DNA of 64,000 nt from Liolophura sinensis (GCF_032854445.1 NC_088304.1:13219704-13283703), one strand, 5' to 3'. Positions 48,406 to 59,750 are shown, counted from the first letter of the stretch. Notes: generated by a model from the sequence alone, not told the origin. Numbers and translations: made by a program.

Positions 48406-48415
48406 TGTGATTTTG
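48383..48415 (+). terminator. YPEL: Candidate polyadenylation signal and downstream GT element
   Basis: AATAAA at 48383-48388 is followed about 20 nt later by TGTGATTTTGTGTTCC, a GT-rich element of the expected kind. SINE sequence resumes 130 bp beyond. This makes it the best candidate for the distal 3' end of the gene. Confidence 0.45.
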
Positions 48416-48534
48416 TGTTCCTCTTTGATTAGCTGAGCGGGTCGTGATCACGCCCTGGTCATGGTTCAATCCCAGCATCTGACAAGAAATTTTCTAGGTT
48501 TTCTGCCTATATTTACATCACGGTATTAATAACA

Positions 48535-48688
48535 ACGTATCGTACGTGGGAAGATCTGCCAGCAGCCTGCGGTTGGTCATAGGTTTCTTCCGAGCTTTGC
48601 CTGGTTTTCCCCACCATCATGCTGGCGGTCGTCATGTAAGTGAAATATTTTGAGTGCGGCGTAAAACACCAATCAAACAAATAAATAG
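48535..48688 (+). mobile_element. SINE family A, 3' portion
   Basis: ACGTGGGAAGATCTGCCAGC, CCCACCATCATGCTGGCGG, GTAAGTGAAATATTTTGAG and GGCGTAAAACACCAATC with an AAAT tail. The preceding 48420-48480 holds a B-box-like GGTTCAATCCC that may be a different tRNA-like head. Confidence 0.8.
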
Positions 48689-48789
48689 AAGGCTCACAGC
48701 GCTTGTGTACCTTGTAAGTGACCATATTTGTCTGTAATTTTAACTACACACTTGATGGCAGAACAAAAAGGCACAGTATATATACACAC

Positions 48790-48850
48790 ACCTAATGACT
48801 CCTCTTCGTCAAATGACTGAAAAATTGCTAAGTACGACGTTAAACTCCTA

Positions 48851-48895
<45 letters not shown>
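48790..48895 (+). mobile_element. SINE family C tail followed by (AT)n
   Basis: CGTCAAATGACTGAAAAATTG, then CTAAGTACGACGTTAAACTCC, match the family-C copy at 25655. The sequence then runs into about 21 AT dinucleotides (48853-48895), possibly grown from the SINE tail. Confidence 0.65.
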
Positions 48896-48897
<2 letters not shown>

Positions 48898-49829
48898 AAT
48901 GAATAAATGTCTTTACTAATATAGCTTTTATCAGAACGGTTAACAACAAGGTGTGCGACAAAAAACCGCATGTTACCATGAGGTCCGAGTTCAATCCCGG
49001 CTGTTGACGGGCCTTTGAGACAAGAAGCGGCTGAAGGCGCTCGTGGGATAGTTTGTGCAGTCTGTAAAGGCAAAGAACACACTAGTATTAAGTACATGTC
49101 AGATGAAATACCATTAAATATTGTGTGGGAAAACAGTTTGATATATATATATATTTTTTTAAGAATATTTTTGGACCTAGTAAGGTACATTTAAAACTGT
49201 TGTTTTAAATGTGTATAGTGTACAGTGCTATACACTTTTTATATTTTATCATTCGAAATGCATCTTCATTTAGAGCTATGAATGCATTCAACAAATAGAC
49301 CTTGAAACGAACTACGGTATTTCAAGTCAAAAATATTAAGGTGACGTCAGTGAAACCCTCTGGGTCCCAACTTACCACCACAAGATCCTTTGTTTTAAAT
49401 GCATTTTCGTCGGTTAGAAAAATTTAAAAAAAAAATAAATCAAGTTTTTTTCCTTGACAGTTTTTAATGTTTTTTCATCTGATAAATACTTCATTTTAGT
49501 GTTTTCTTTGCCTTTAAGACAACTGTTTTCCACCTATATGGCATGCAAATCTATAACTCACTCCCGGGAAAGTTTTTTAGTAACTTGCCAAATCTTGGTG
49601 GTTTAACACTCGGGCACTCAGGATTTCCTTCACCCATTAAATTGTTCCGCCGTCCTATAAGTAAAAAAGGTTCCGAGTATGCCAAACAGAAATCTATCAT
49701 GAACAACCGCACAGAGACTTGAGCTATGAGTAAGTAGACAGCTCTTCTTGGTATTCTACGACGCAGTGTCACCAACACGTTGCTTTTGGCATGCCTATGT
49801 CATTCATCAACCCAGTATATGAACAGGTG
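48896..49829. other. No gene seen; SINE remnants
   Basis: A B-box-like GAGTTCAATCCCGG lies at about 48987. A family-B 3' piece lies at about 49556-49690 (AACTTGCCAAATCTTGG, CTATAAGTAAAAAAGGTTCC). No coding exon is supported. Confidence 0.5.
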
Positions 49830-50720
49830 CGGGAAATCGATATTCAGAAGAGTCAGGGAAGAGCATTAATTCGAGCTATTTGGAGTAATCCAAGTCGGTA
49901 ATATGGCAGTCACCAGGTTTAATTGATACACTGGAAAGAAAGATGCCAAGAAATCCCTGTCATTAGTCTCAATGCTGCTGCACCATGATTAATTTCTGGT
50001 TCAAATATATAATCGGTACATGACTCTGGTACGCCATATGGACCTATAGAGATATCCAAGTTTCTAATTCTGCCGAATCGATATAGGCAACAGTGGTATA
50101 TGGCAAATGTATTGTCCACAGGGATAAGTCTTAATTGATCCTGGCTCATCGTTCTATTTCATGTTGTACATGGTACAGTATAGGGCTTTTTTTTTCTTTA
50201 GCGACAGAAGAGTTCTATCTGAAAGCACTCCTGTGTCGTAGTAGCAAAGCGCACAGCCCCATGTGAATGTAGGTAACATGGAAGTTAGACATAGGCACAT
50301 GGGTTCACTGGGTCGAATCCAGCTCTTTCCAATTTGCTTTTATGTCAGGATTCATGGCAAATACTTGGCTGGACGCTTAACTCACAGGCTTTTGCTTTAA
50401 CTGGCGATACATACATTACCAACATGGCTCATAAATATAAGCGTCAAGTCCGACATTCCCATACCATTCGTAGTCCGTAAAGGGCGTTCCAAGTCGATAA
50501 TCGCAAGATCCATTTCCACAACAACGTTTAACACTAACTCCCGAAGACAAAGGTATGTAAGAAATTATACAAATAAGAAATAAAGCTGGTAACACACCAG
50601 AGAGAAGCGGTCATCAGTTCTCAATGATGCCGGGCAGACAATGAATATTCCAGGCATGAATTCCATATCAAAGTTCAAATTCGTAGTCCGTGAATGAGTT
50701 CCATGTCAAATAACAGCTAA
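49830..50720 (-). pseudogene. Degenerate exon-like segments, possible gene relic
   Basis: Several minus-strand stretches look weakly alike at 49830-49915, 49990-50060, 50430-50500 and 50640-50700. The + strand shares forms of TCGTAGTCCGT and TTCCAAGTCG-AATC. One frame at 50149-49919 is open for 76 residues and includes NLDISIGPYGVPESCTDYIF; another at about 50600-50410 includes RCCGNGSCDYRLGTPFTDYE. Both contain a CC pair and a Y[IF][FY]EP-like end, but other copies carry stops. No splice-consistent gene can be assembled and I do not recognise the family. Confidence 0.25.
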
Positions 50721-51936
50721 ACAAGTATCTCAGTCGCGCTTTCATTGCAACTGTTCATAAAGGCATCATGCTGATGTAATTAGCATGGCTACCTTTACCG
50801 CCCCTAGCCCCAGGTTAAGCGGTATTAGATACCTTACAACCCATACATTTGACTGCAGGTTAATCAGTGAAAAATGTAAGTAAAATAACAGTAAAGTAAA
50901 GGTATTCCTAGATACAGTTTTAATGGGCTTTTTACTGATGCTTACGTCATATTTTTCGTTTTATGTCTCTTTAACCTGCAATCTTCCGCAATACTATAGT
51001 ACATGTACGTTTAATTTATCTGATCGATGTTTTGACGTCGTGTACTCACACCAATTCTACTTGTTCTTATGCGGTCAGGTGAAACGATGCTTAAAGTACA
51101 ACATCACCCTTCTCAACCTTCTGACTTAAAATCTATCAAGCGAGAACTGGATTCGAGCCTGCAACCTCATTGATCAGAGGCCAATCTGTTGGAGCGATTA
51201 TAGCACTGTATAGATGAACGATCCAGTCATGAACCTGAAGTCAAATCATGGAGAATGCTCTGATGTTAGTTGATGGAAAAATGTAAATATATTTACCTCA
51301 AGACTGCATGCAATTAAGCCATGTCAAAAATTATGAGAAAATCATGAATTACAATAATATATATAGCTGTATTAATATCAGTAAAGTCAGAGTTGAGTTT
51401 ATTGATCTGCTTGAAGAACGTTTTGGGACACGCAATAACAATTAATAGTGTTATAAAATGAAAAATGAATATGACCTCCGAGATCTCTCACAAACGTGAG
51501 GCATACAGTACACCACTTTTTTCTCTAATGAACGCACATATATCGGTATGAATTATAAATGAGGTAACCTTAGAGGGAAAATCAATAAATTGATACAAAA
51601 ATGAGAAGCATGACATGAAAAAAATCTTCAATATGACAGCCACGTGGAATGAAAGAGATGAAAAATTGGTAATGGGTTGAGAGGAGTGATGTAATTTTGA
51701 TGGGATATAAAACCAAAAATTCACCTGAAAAAGAATGTTGTTTCTTTTTTGGAGGTATATTAAACGTTTCGTACAGGCTGTATCTCGGTATAGAACGATA
51801 AATCAAGAAATGGTTGTAAGAAATGGACTGTACTGAAAGTTGAACCTTTATAACGCAACTTTTATTGATGGCCACGTCACAACACGTAGCCACTCAGAAC
51901 GTTTCACGATATTTCGTGCTTATGTCGCAATCGCTG
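50721..51936. other. No gene seen
   Basis: This is AT-rich sequence. A B-box-like TTCGAGCC lies near 51154 and may be another worn tRNA-like head. Overlapping minus-strand frames at 51488-51893 are unrecognised and compositionally plain. Confidence 0.5.
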
Positions 51937-52061
51937 CGGATGGTCGTGGGTTTACCCCGGGCTTTGCCCGGTTTCCTCCCACCATAATGCTGGCCGCCGT
52001 TGTATAAGTGAAATATTCTTGAGTATGGCGTAAAACACCAACCAAATAAATAAATAAATAA
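51937..52061 (+). mobile_element. SINE family A, 5'-truncated with 15-bp target site duplication
   Basis: The copy begins CGGATGGTCGTGGG and runs to an AAAT tail. Perfect repeats ATGTCGCAATCGCTG flank it at 51922-51936 and 52062-52076. 5' truncation with long direct repeats is the expected result of target-primed reverse transcription by a LINE enzyme. Confidence 0.9.
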
Positions 52062-52189
52062 ATGTCGCAATCGCTGTTAGGGTAATCTTAAAACCTAAGT
52101 CGAAATATAGCTGCGACATCAGTTTTAAAAGGAAAGTATGTCAAAACTTTCACCACCCGGTCGACAGCCAAACATACAGCCATTTTGTT

Positions 52190-52440
52190 TATTCATTTAT
52201 TTGATTGGTGTTTTAAGCCGTAGTGAAGAATATTCCACTTAGGCGACAGTGGTCAGCATTATGGTGGGAATTAGATCCTAGGGGAAACCCATGGCCATCA
52301 GCCGGTTGCTGCAAGACGTTTCCAAGTACGATCGGTGAAGAAGTCAGCATGAACTGGACTTGAACTCCCAGTGGTGTGAGGCTCCTGGGTCATTGCCCCG
52401 CTTTAGCACGCTAACACCTCGATCCAGCGATTTATATAGT
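52190..52440 (-). mobile_element. SINE family A, reverse, nearly full length
   Basis: TTTATTTGATTGGTGTTTTAAGCC, CAGTGGTCAGCATTATGGTGGG, CATCAGCCGGTTGCTG and GAACTGGACTTGAACTCCCAG lead into a head complement, GCTCCTGGGTCATTGCCCCG and TAGCACGCTAACACCTCGATCC. It faces the forward copy at 51937 about 130 bp away. Confidence 0.85.
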
Positions 52441-53509
52441 ACACTTGTCGTTGTCATAAGCTATTACTTGCGGAAATATCATCCTTTGTGGAATTGATAC
52501 ACGTAAGGCTAATTCATACATATATATTGGTATCTTTACAACCTCAGATGTGTTCAGTGTGTTCGGGGAAACAATAAATGCATAATGTATGGGCTAATAT
52601 AGCGACTTTCTCGAGAATATGAGTGGTGTTTCTCCTGATCCAATTACAGCATATAGTGTGTCCCCTGCTATCCGTGCAAATTAATGTAGCATATTTGGCA
52701 CAACTTTATTGCTGACACGTTATCCTAACACATTTATGGTGGACACATTATCCTAACACATTATGGCGGACATATTCGCTTGGATGTATATTAGTGGAGA
52801 TTGCTACACGCGATATGGTCCACCCTTTAATATCCCCCCCTCCCCTTCCCTCCCTACATCCCACTGCACTCACCCGTCCACACAGGCACTAAGCGTGAAC
52901 TCACTTCTTTAATGTGTGAACTACTTTTTGTTTAAGAGGTATTGAACAGATTATCTTTCATTTTCCGTTATGTGAAAAAAACAAAAAGGTTTGGGGAGCC
53001 CTGTTGGAAAACATCATAATTTAAACTAACGATAAATGTACCATCCATAACATAAAATTTCGTTCTTAAAAAAATTTGCTCGAAAGTAAACACGGATAGA
53101 AGAAACTAAATTTTCGAGAAGAATGGTAATAGGAAAATATTTGAAACTATGCAACGATTGTTATTAAAAAAACAAAACTCAGACGCTCTATTTGAACACA
53201 TTTTCGGATTTTTAACAGTATATTTATGGTTAAAAATGCATCCGATGTTTTTTTAAAATAACAATGAACAAATCCGGAAATATGTTAAATGAATAATTCT
53301 GCAAAAACCGTGGAGCATTTTGGTTTAATAAAAAAGCAGCTTGCTGAAACCCAAAGCGTTATTTTTTGTCTTACCAGCAGATAATGCTTTTTGAAACAGG
53401 GAATTGTCTTAAGCAAATAAGAGTTCCAAACAGCAGAAATGGTTAATCTGTTGTCATAGCGACTAAAAGGGTACAGCTGCTTCCATAACAACATAAAATT
53501 TTAACACCA
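52441..53509. other. No gene seen
   Basis: This is AT-rich sequence, with a short direct repeat of ACACATTATCCTAACACATT-type words at about 52715-52760 and a C-rich tract at 52826-52862. Confidence 0.55.
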
Positions 53510-53680
53510 GTGTATGTTCCAGCTCATGCTGCCTACCTCTACAACCATGCGTGGGAAGATCTGGGAGCAACCTGCGGATGATCGTGGTTTTCCCAGGGCT
53601 CTGCCCCGTTTCTGGCCGTCGACGTATAAGTGAAACATTCTTGAATATAGCGTAAAACATCAATGAAATAAATAAATAAA
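53510..53680 (+). mobile_element. SINE family A, 5'-truncated with internal loss
   Basis: GTTCCAGCTCATGCTGCC, GTGGGAAGATCTGGGAGCAACC, GATGATCGTGG, GGCCGTCGACGTATAAGTG and AAAACATCAATGAAATAAATAAATAAA mark the core and 3' domain. The CACCATAATGCT block is deleted. Confidence 0.8.
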
Positions 53681-54109
53681 ACATGAGTGTACGTAAAGTG
53701 TCACAGGTTCGTTTTTAACAGAGCGTAATACAATTCCTTTAAAACTGCATGCAGTGCAATAAATGGATTGTTAACATAGGCCGTGATAACGCCAAGATGA
53801 GACGATTAAATCAACAATTAAATCAATCACACATTTAAAATCTTTCAATCAAAAAATAAACGACCTCCGTGGACAACGGCCATCACCCAAAAAAAAGTCT
53901 CCTAATATAAAAAAAAATTTCCAATATCATGCAATCTCCATGACGTGGAACGAAAGGAAAACTTCTGAAATGAAGTAGGATTTGTGTATAAGGATTTTGT
54001 GGCCCCAACATTTGTAACGGTGAAAATAAATCGATTGAATACATTTGTCCCATTCATTTAATTGGTTAGTCAATCACAGTGCAAGATGGCATTTATCTTA
54101 ACCTCTAGG

Positions 54110-54640
54110 GGATCGAGACCTTCTCTGTTCCCAGCTCACATCTGTTCCCACTGCACTTTCCCGTCTCTACACGACCTTGCTCTGTTTTAAGCTTTCTCTG
54201 ACGGGTTACCGTCTTATATGACCTTGCCTCGTCTGGTCACCTTAATTTATCGAGTCACCGTCTCTATTTGACCTTGGTGTCGGATCAAAGTCTCGTTATG
54301 ACCTTGATCTGTTGGATCATCGTCTCTGCACAACCTTGCTCTGTCGGGCCACCATTTCTACATAACTTTGTTCTGTCGGACCACCGTTTCCACACGACCT
54401 TCCTGCGTCAGGTCGTAGTCTTTAAATGATTTTCTCTGTCGGACCACCGTCTCTGTATGACCTTTCTCCGTTGGATCATCGTCTCTATATGATCTTGCTC
54501 TATCGGACCACCGTCTCTATATGATCTTGCTCTGTCGGACCACCGTCTCTATATGATCTTGCTCTGTCGGACCACCGTCTCTATATGATCTTGCTCTGTC
54601 GGGTCACCGTCTTTACTTGATCATACTCTATCGGATCAGC
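54110..54640. repeat. 32-bp tandem array, proximal copy
   Basis: About sixteen units read CTCTGTCGGACCACCGTCTC then TATATGATCTTG. The last four or five (54500-54610) are almost identical, and units towards 54110 are increasingly diverged, so recent expansion took place at the right end. A related, smaller array lies at 61730-61945. Confidence 0.9.
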
Positions 54641-55366
54641 GTCTAAATCCCACTTCTGTAGTCCTCATGACAGAATGGCTTTTCACATCCGCCAGCATTT
54701 GTTTTATAATTCAGATTGCCCTGATTCCTTTCTTGTCTCTTCCTTTGATGTAGGCCCACACGAGAGATTCTTTATGCTCCACCTAGAAGCCCGAGTCCCA
54801 GGCACTAGCTGTGTCTTACATCCAGGGGCGTTTCCGGTGCTTTGTGCGACAGAGGTTTAGCTTTGATCATTTAAAAAATGACAGTGCAAGATGAATTTGT
54901 GTGAAGTGGAAAATTTATAACGGCTGCTTCACACCTTTAAAGTCTTTTTAGATGAAAATATATTTTGATGAAAACAAATGGGGAAATATGCAAAAACAAA
55001 CAGTGAATTTGCATAAAATACAGTATTGAGATTGGGAGATCAGTTTTATTCGAAAGCTGTTGTTCTATAATGCTACAATCATTTTAAGGTTATGCGAGAT
55101 TCAGCCAACTGGATTCCTCCGAACTGAAGAGTGACGGAGCACTGATTGGGTGTTACTGCCGTACAGACATTTTAGATTGTTTTTGTTTAGATAAATTTTT
55201 GCACTGCTAGTTTGCTCCTAAATATAGCAGAATTTTGTCTCTTTTCGATAGAACTGAAAACTGTTTTGCAAAGTGTTACTTCCTATCCCCCTGGAGGATA
55301 CTAAGGTAACAGAATGTTATGACTAAGCTCTTAAAAACGGTGGCCATGCTAGGTTGATAGGTTGAT

Positions 55367-55369
<3 letters not shown>
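54641..55369. other. Unique sequence after the 32-bp array, no gene seen
   Basis: A stretch at about 54800-54860 (ACTAGCTGTGTCTTACATCC, then TTTGTGCGACAGAGG) matches 62005-62050 (GCTAGCTGTGCCTTACACCC, then TTTGTGAGACCGGA). This places both arrays in one duplicated segment. A 61-codon frame across it is unrecognised. Confidence 0.5.

Positions 55370-55454
<85 letters not shown>
55370..55454. repeat. (TA)n microsatellite, 85 bp
   Basis: This is a pure run of about 42 TA dinucleotides, the longest simple repeat in the window and likely to be highly variable. Confidence 0.95.
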
Positions 55455-55461
<7 letters not shown>

Positions 55462-55699
55462 AAGCTGAAGGGTGATGCAATTTGAGGCAAAGTTACTTAA
55501 CAGCAAAATCAATCTATATGGCATGTCATGAGCATCGGTTACGTGCACTGTGCTCAAGTAGGGCAATGTTCTAGCCTGATCCTCCAAAACACGTCCTTGA
55601 GTAAGATTTGTCGTCAAAGACAACTTTTTGTTACTAAAATAAAATACGACATTGTCCTCTGACGAAAAACACTACAGTGTCGAGCGATGAAAGTTCTAA

Positions 55700-55970
55700 A
55701 TTGGATACACTAAAAAAATGAATCTGTTAATTTTCAAAGAAATTCTGTTGTTTTAGTGGTGTTGGAATGTATTCTGCTCTTAAAGCAGATTATTCTGTCA
55801 AAAATAGCTCAGATATTGTATTAATTCTACTACATTTACCAGATATTATGTTGAATATGACACAATATTGTGTTATAATAACGGAATATATTTTTGCTTC
55901 ATTTTATACATCATTCAGACAACAAACTCTCTGTTAAAATTAACAGATTCATTTTTTGAGCGCATTCTCA
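55700..55970. mobile_element. MITE-like element with terminal inverted repeats
   Basis: AAAAAATGAATCTGTTAATT at about 55714-55733 is the perfect complement of AATTAACAGATTCATTTTTT at about 55937-55956, with weaker pairing outside. The body is about 250 bp, AT-rich and non-coding. No clear target site duplication was found. Confidence 0.65.
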
Positions 55971-56374
55971 AGAGTTGAGTAATGTCATTTTTTGGTTGGA
56001 CAGTTTTCGATGCCCAATTTACCAGGATGCTGGTTTTTGCTTTGTCATGCTTATATTTGTCACATTTGTAATGACATTAACACTGGATAATTGTTTTGTA
56101 GGGTATGAACGATATATTCATCACCTTGACATTCATTCACATGATACTGGCGCTACTAAAAAACGCCAGTTCTTTCGGTACTGGCGAATATATGATTATT
56201 ACCAGCTCTATGAGGTTATTGGTCATCATCAACAAGAGCTTCATTAAAACACAAACGACCAATTTGTGGTCATCACGCAGTGTAATTACGTACATGTACC
56301 AAAAACGTTACTGGTGTAGTTTTTTCGTTATTCAGAGACTATCCTGATTCATACGCCAAGAAACGGATGATTTG

Positions 56375-56620
56375 ATTTGATTTCATAGGTGTTTTACGCT
56401 GTACTCAAGAATATTTGACTTATATGATGGCGGTCAACATTATGGTGAGAGGAAACCTGACAAAGCCCGGAGGAAATCCACGACCATCAGCAAGTTGCTG
56501 GAAGACCTTCCCACATACGACTGGAGGGGAAACCAGCATGAGCTGGACTTGGACTCACAGCGACCGCATTGGTGAGAGGCTTCTGGGTCATTCCGCCATG
56601 TTGGCACTCTGACTCCCTGG
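56375..56620 (-). mobile_element. SINE family A, reverse, nearly full length
   Basis: GGTGTTTTACGCTGTACTCAAG, GGCGGTCAACATTATGGTGAG, CACGACCATCAGCAAGTTGC, GAGCTGGACTTGGACTCACAG and GCATTGGTGAGAGGCTTCTGG lead into a short head remnant. The tail is lost. Confidence 0.85.
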
Positions 56621-56659
56621 GTTAGGACACGGATGATAAAACACCTTTTTAATTAGTGT

Positions 56660-57285
56660 TTTAGGTACAGTCAGGTGTACTATTCTTGGTACAGTCAAGT
56701 GAACTGTTCCTTGTTCAGTCAGGTGTAATATTCTTGGTACAGTCAGGTGTACTATTCTTGGTACTGTTAGGTGTACTATTCTTGTTACTGTCAGTTGTAC
56801 TATTCTTGTTACTGTCAGGTGTACTATTCTTGGTATAGTCAGGTGTACTGTTCCTGGTTCAGTCAGGTGTACTATTCTTGGTACAGTCAGGTGTACTAAT
56901 CTTGTTACTGTCAGGTGTACTATTCTTGGTACAGTCAGGTGTACTGTTCCTGGTTCAGTCAGGTGTACTATTCTTGGTACAGTCAGGTGTACTAATCTTG
57001 TTACTGTCAGGTGTACTATTCTTGGTACAGTCAGGTGTACTGTTCCTGATTCAGTCAGGTGTACTATTCTTGGTACAGTCAGGTGTACTATTCTTGGTAC
57101 AGTCAGGTGTACTATTCTTGTTACTGTCAGGTGTACTATTCTTGGTACAGTCAGGTGTACTGTTCCTGGTTCAGCCAGGTGTACTATTCTTGGTACAGTC
57201 AGGTTTACTATTCTTGGTACAGTCAGGTGTACCTTTCCTGGTACTGTCAGGTGTACCTTTCTTGGTAGAGTCAGGTGTACTATTA
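56660..57285. repeat. 24-bp tandem array, about 26 copies
   Basis: The unit is GGTACAGTCAGGTGTACTAT then TCTT, with a few variants (GTTACTG, GTTCAGT, CTGTTCC). Units carrying GTTACTG or CTGTTCCTGGTTCAG recur at regular spacing, for example GTTACTG at about 56895 and 57000, which points to duplication of multi-unit blocks. Since 24 is a multiple of three, long repetitive frames are open on both strands (240 residues on the minus strand); this alone is no evidence of a protein. Confidence 0.95.
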
Positions 57286-57554
57286 AAATAATCCTGTTCA
57301 GGTAAATCACCCCGGAGGAATAAATAGAAAAAAATTCTCACATGAATTTCACTGAATATACAAACGAACAATTCCACGAAAGGAAATGACGTAAAGTGAA
57401 CCAAAAATTTTAATGACATAGTTTGAAAAGCAAAATTTAAGAATGGATATGAATGTTGGCAAAATTAATTATATCTCAGGAACACCCACATTCTCTTGGA
57501 CGAACAATTTTTAAAATTCATGTGCGCTTAAGTGAAACTGTCAGTTCTGTCGCA

Positions 57555-58640
57555 TTATAAAAACAATACCGTTAATGCAGTACAACAACAGCAGTCACTT
57601 CGAAGTCGATATTTGGCAAACGAAGAAACGATTCGAAGAAAAGTATTAAAGCCAGTGTGCGCATCAGCTGACGTGATATTGTTATAACAAATGACATAGA
57701 GGTATATCGTTACAATTGTTTCACCACTGACGTTTGGATGTTCTATTCTCGCACACAGGAGCCTGTTTCCAATCTACGTCAGGAAGATTATAGATTTTGT
57801 CTGGCATGTCGATATGGCATTGAGTTTACACAATAAGGACTTCTGTTCGAAGCTTCCGGCGGATGGATATCATCTTTGATCGTCTCTGTTTGAAGACGAG
57901 GTCACTGCTCGGGGCGTAGATCGCCGGATAAATGTCGTGGGCTTGATAGGTAGATCGCATAGCACTGACGAATGTAAAGAACCATGAGATGGCAAACATA
58001 AATCAGTATTTGTAAGATCTATATTCGAAGCATTCCTTGGCAAGTTCCTAAACTACTAGTGTGAAAATCTGGAAACTGGGATGCAGAAATATTCTTGGAC
58101 TGGTCAAAGATTTCAACCAAGCAAAAAAGTACAATGTTATCACAATGTATGTATATACCCGACACCATCGATACTTCTTTAATACCGCAGTTATACTAGA
58201 AGTAGAGTTTTTATTTTGATTTATTTATTTAATTGATTGGTGTTTTACGACGTGCTCAAGAATATTGACTTATACGACGGCGGCCAGTATTATGGTAGGT
58301 GGAAACCGGGCAGAGCCCGGGGGAAAACAAACGACCATCTGCAGGCTGCTGACAGACACTTCCCACTTACGGAGAGAGTTTTTTATGTTCAGCTCTAATG
58401 ATGTGAAAAAGCATGATGGACGTATACCATTGTAAATACGGACTTATGATCACTGAAGACATTATCTGACACTATAAATACTAAAGCAATGGCAACACCA
58501 CCGACACAGTATGCGGTATTTGCAACAAAAAACAAAAGCTGAAGAAGCATGTAGGTATACTGAGCGGAGATTTTAATGAATAATACAAGCAGAATCCGGT
58601 GGTTTGTATCAGATAAGCGGTGTTATGAAACAATATCTGG
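57555..58640. repeat. Segmental duplication, proximal copy
   Basis: It aligns with 63200-64000 through many ordered blocks: CACTGACG-TTGGAT, GTTTCCAA-C, TCTGGCATGTCGA, AAACATAAAT, CGAA-CATTC, and AATCCGG-G-TTTG at the right end. Divergence is roughly a quarter to a third of sites by eye. A reverse SINE at 58216 interrupts this copy only. Confidence 0.8.
58216..58376 (-). mobile_element. SINE family A, reverse, absent from the duplicate copy
   Basis: TTTATTTATTTAATTGATTGG, TTTTACGACGTGCTCAAG, TATACGACGGCGGCCAG, GGCAGAGCCCGGGGG and CGACCATCTGCAGGCTGCTG are present. AGAGTTTTTAT and AGAGTTTTTTAT flank it as an imperfect target site duplication. The paralogous site at about 63755 reads TAGTGTTTTTATG without any insertion. 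Confidence 0.9.
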
Positions 58641-58689
58641 AGTTTGGAGACAGAGGAACCACCTTATAAAGGCAATGGCAATTACCCTT

Positions 58690-59035
58690 GGTTTCTGTTG
58701 AATAAATGAATGAAGGAATTAATGAATAAATAAAGGACTAAATGGACAGTTGGATAATGAAAAGTGTTGTTGAATGAATAAATGAATGAATGAATGAATG
58801 GCCTATTGAATTACTGAATGGATGAATAAATAAATTAACGAATGGCTGAATGGTTGAATGAATGGATGAATGAATCAACTAATTGGGGAAAGGATGAATA
58901 AATAAACGAATGGGTGAATACATGAATTAATGTACGAGAAAAGAATGAATAAAAAAATGAAATAATAAATACATGAATCAATTAATCAATTAGTAATATA
59001 ATGAATTACTAAGTTAATGAATAAACCAAAATGAA
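58690..59035. repeat. Degenerate tetranucleotide tract (GAAT/AAAT-like)
   Basis: Repeated forms of AATGAATGAATG and ATGAATAAATAAA mixed with GGAT and TGAA words extend for about 350 bp. The tract is an old, interrupted microsatellite. Confidence 0.85.
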
Positions 59036-59544
59036 TGTACGAGCGAGTGGATTTCCTTTGGACTGTGTTCTGCGTCTAAAAACTTAGCTGTACCTATCTC
59101 GCGGAGGCGGAAAAGCACAAGCCAAACAAAGGAATCAGCGTATGGGCGAAGGGACGTTTGGTAGAAAAATGAATGGATGAGACAATTCACAAAGTATAGT
59201 GAAAGACACGGTCGATCAAGGACACCGTGGTAATCAATCATGACAGCGTTCAACGATCTAAAATCTTCGGTAAGAATTGGTTAGTCTACGTGTCAGTAGA
59301 AATCAATATGGCTACTCCTGGGGTGATTGTTAAGGCTGTGTCCAATAACACCAGTTCGGTACCAAAATATAAATGTCATTCGTGTCTATCGAAGCATCTG
59401 TATTCAAACATATGCAACAAATAAAACGCTGCAGATGTTCTTGACCATTATTTTATTCTGTTCAGATTCCACTCGGGCAATGCTCTCATTCTCGGGACTG
59501 TGAATATCAAATTCCAACTCGTTTCTTCTGATATCTGCATTTCT
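59036..59544. other. No gene seen
   Basis: This is unique sequence with short unrecognised frames on both strands (about 65 to 80 codons). Confidence 0.5.
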
Positions 59545-59750
59545 TTATTTATTTAATTGGTGTTTTACGCCGCAGTCAAAAACATTACACTTTTGCGAGA
59601 GCGGCCATCATTCAGGAGGGAGAGAACCGGTAGAGCCAGGAGAAAAGACAGACCTTCACACGTACAGCCGGAGAGGAAGCCAGCATGAGGTTGACTTGAA
59701 CACACATTGGTGAGAGGCTCCTGGGTCATTGCGCTAATGGTATTAATCTG
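59545..59750 (-). mobile_element. SINE family A, reverse, with internal loss
   Basis: TTTATTTAATTGGTGTTTTACGCC, GAGAGCGGCCATCATTCAGG, GAACCGGTAGAGCC, CAGCCGGAGAGGAAGCCAGC and ATTGGTGAGAGGCTCCTGGG are present. The GACCATCTGCAGG block is missing. Confidence 0.85.

Noticed and set aside
48840-49190. 116-codon minus-strand frame with a long YI repeat
   Set aside because: It is created by the (AT)n microsatellite and adjacent SINE remnants.
55276-55623. 115-codon minus-strand frame
   Set aside because: Its centre is the 85-bp (TA)n run; there is no coding evidence outside it.
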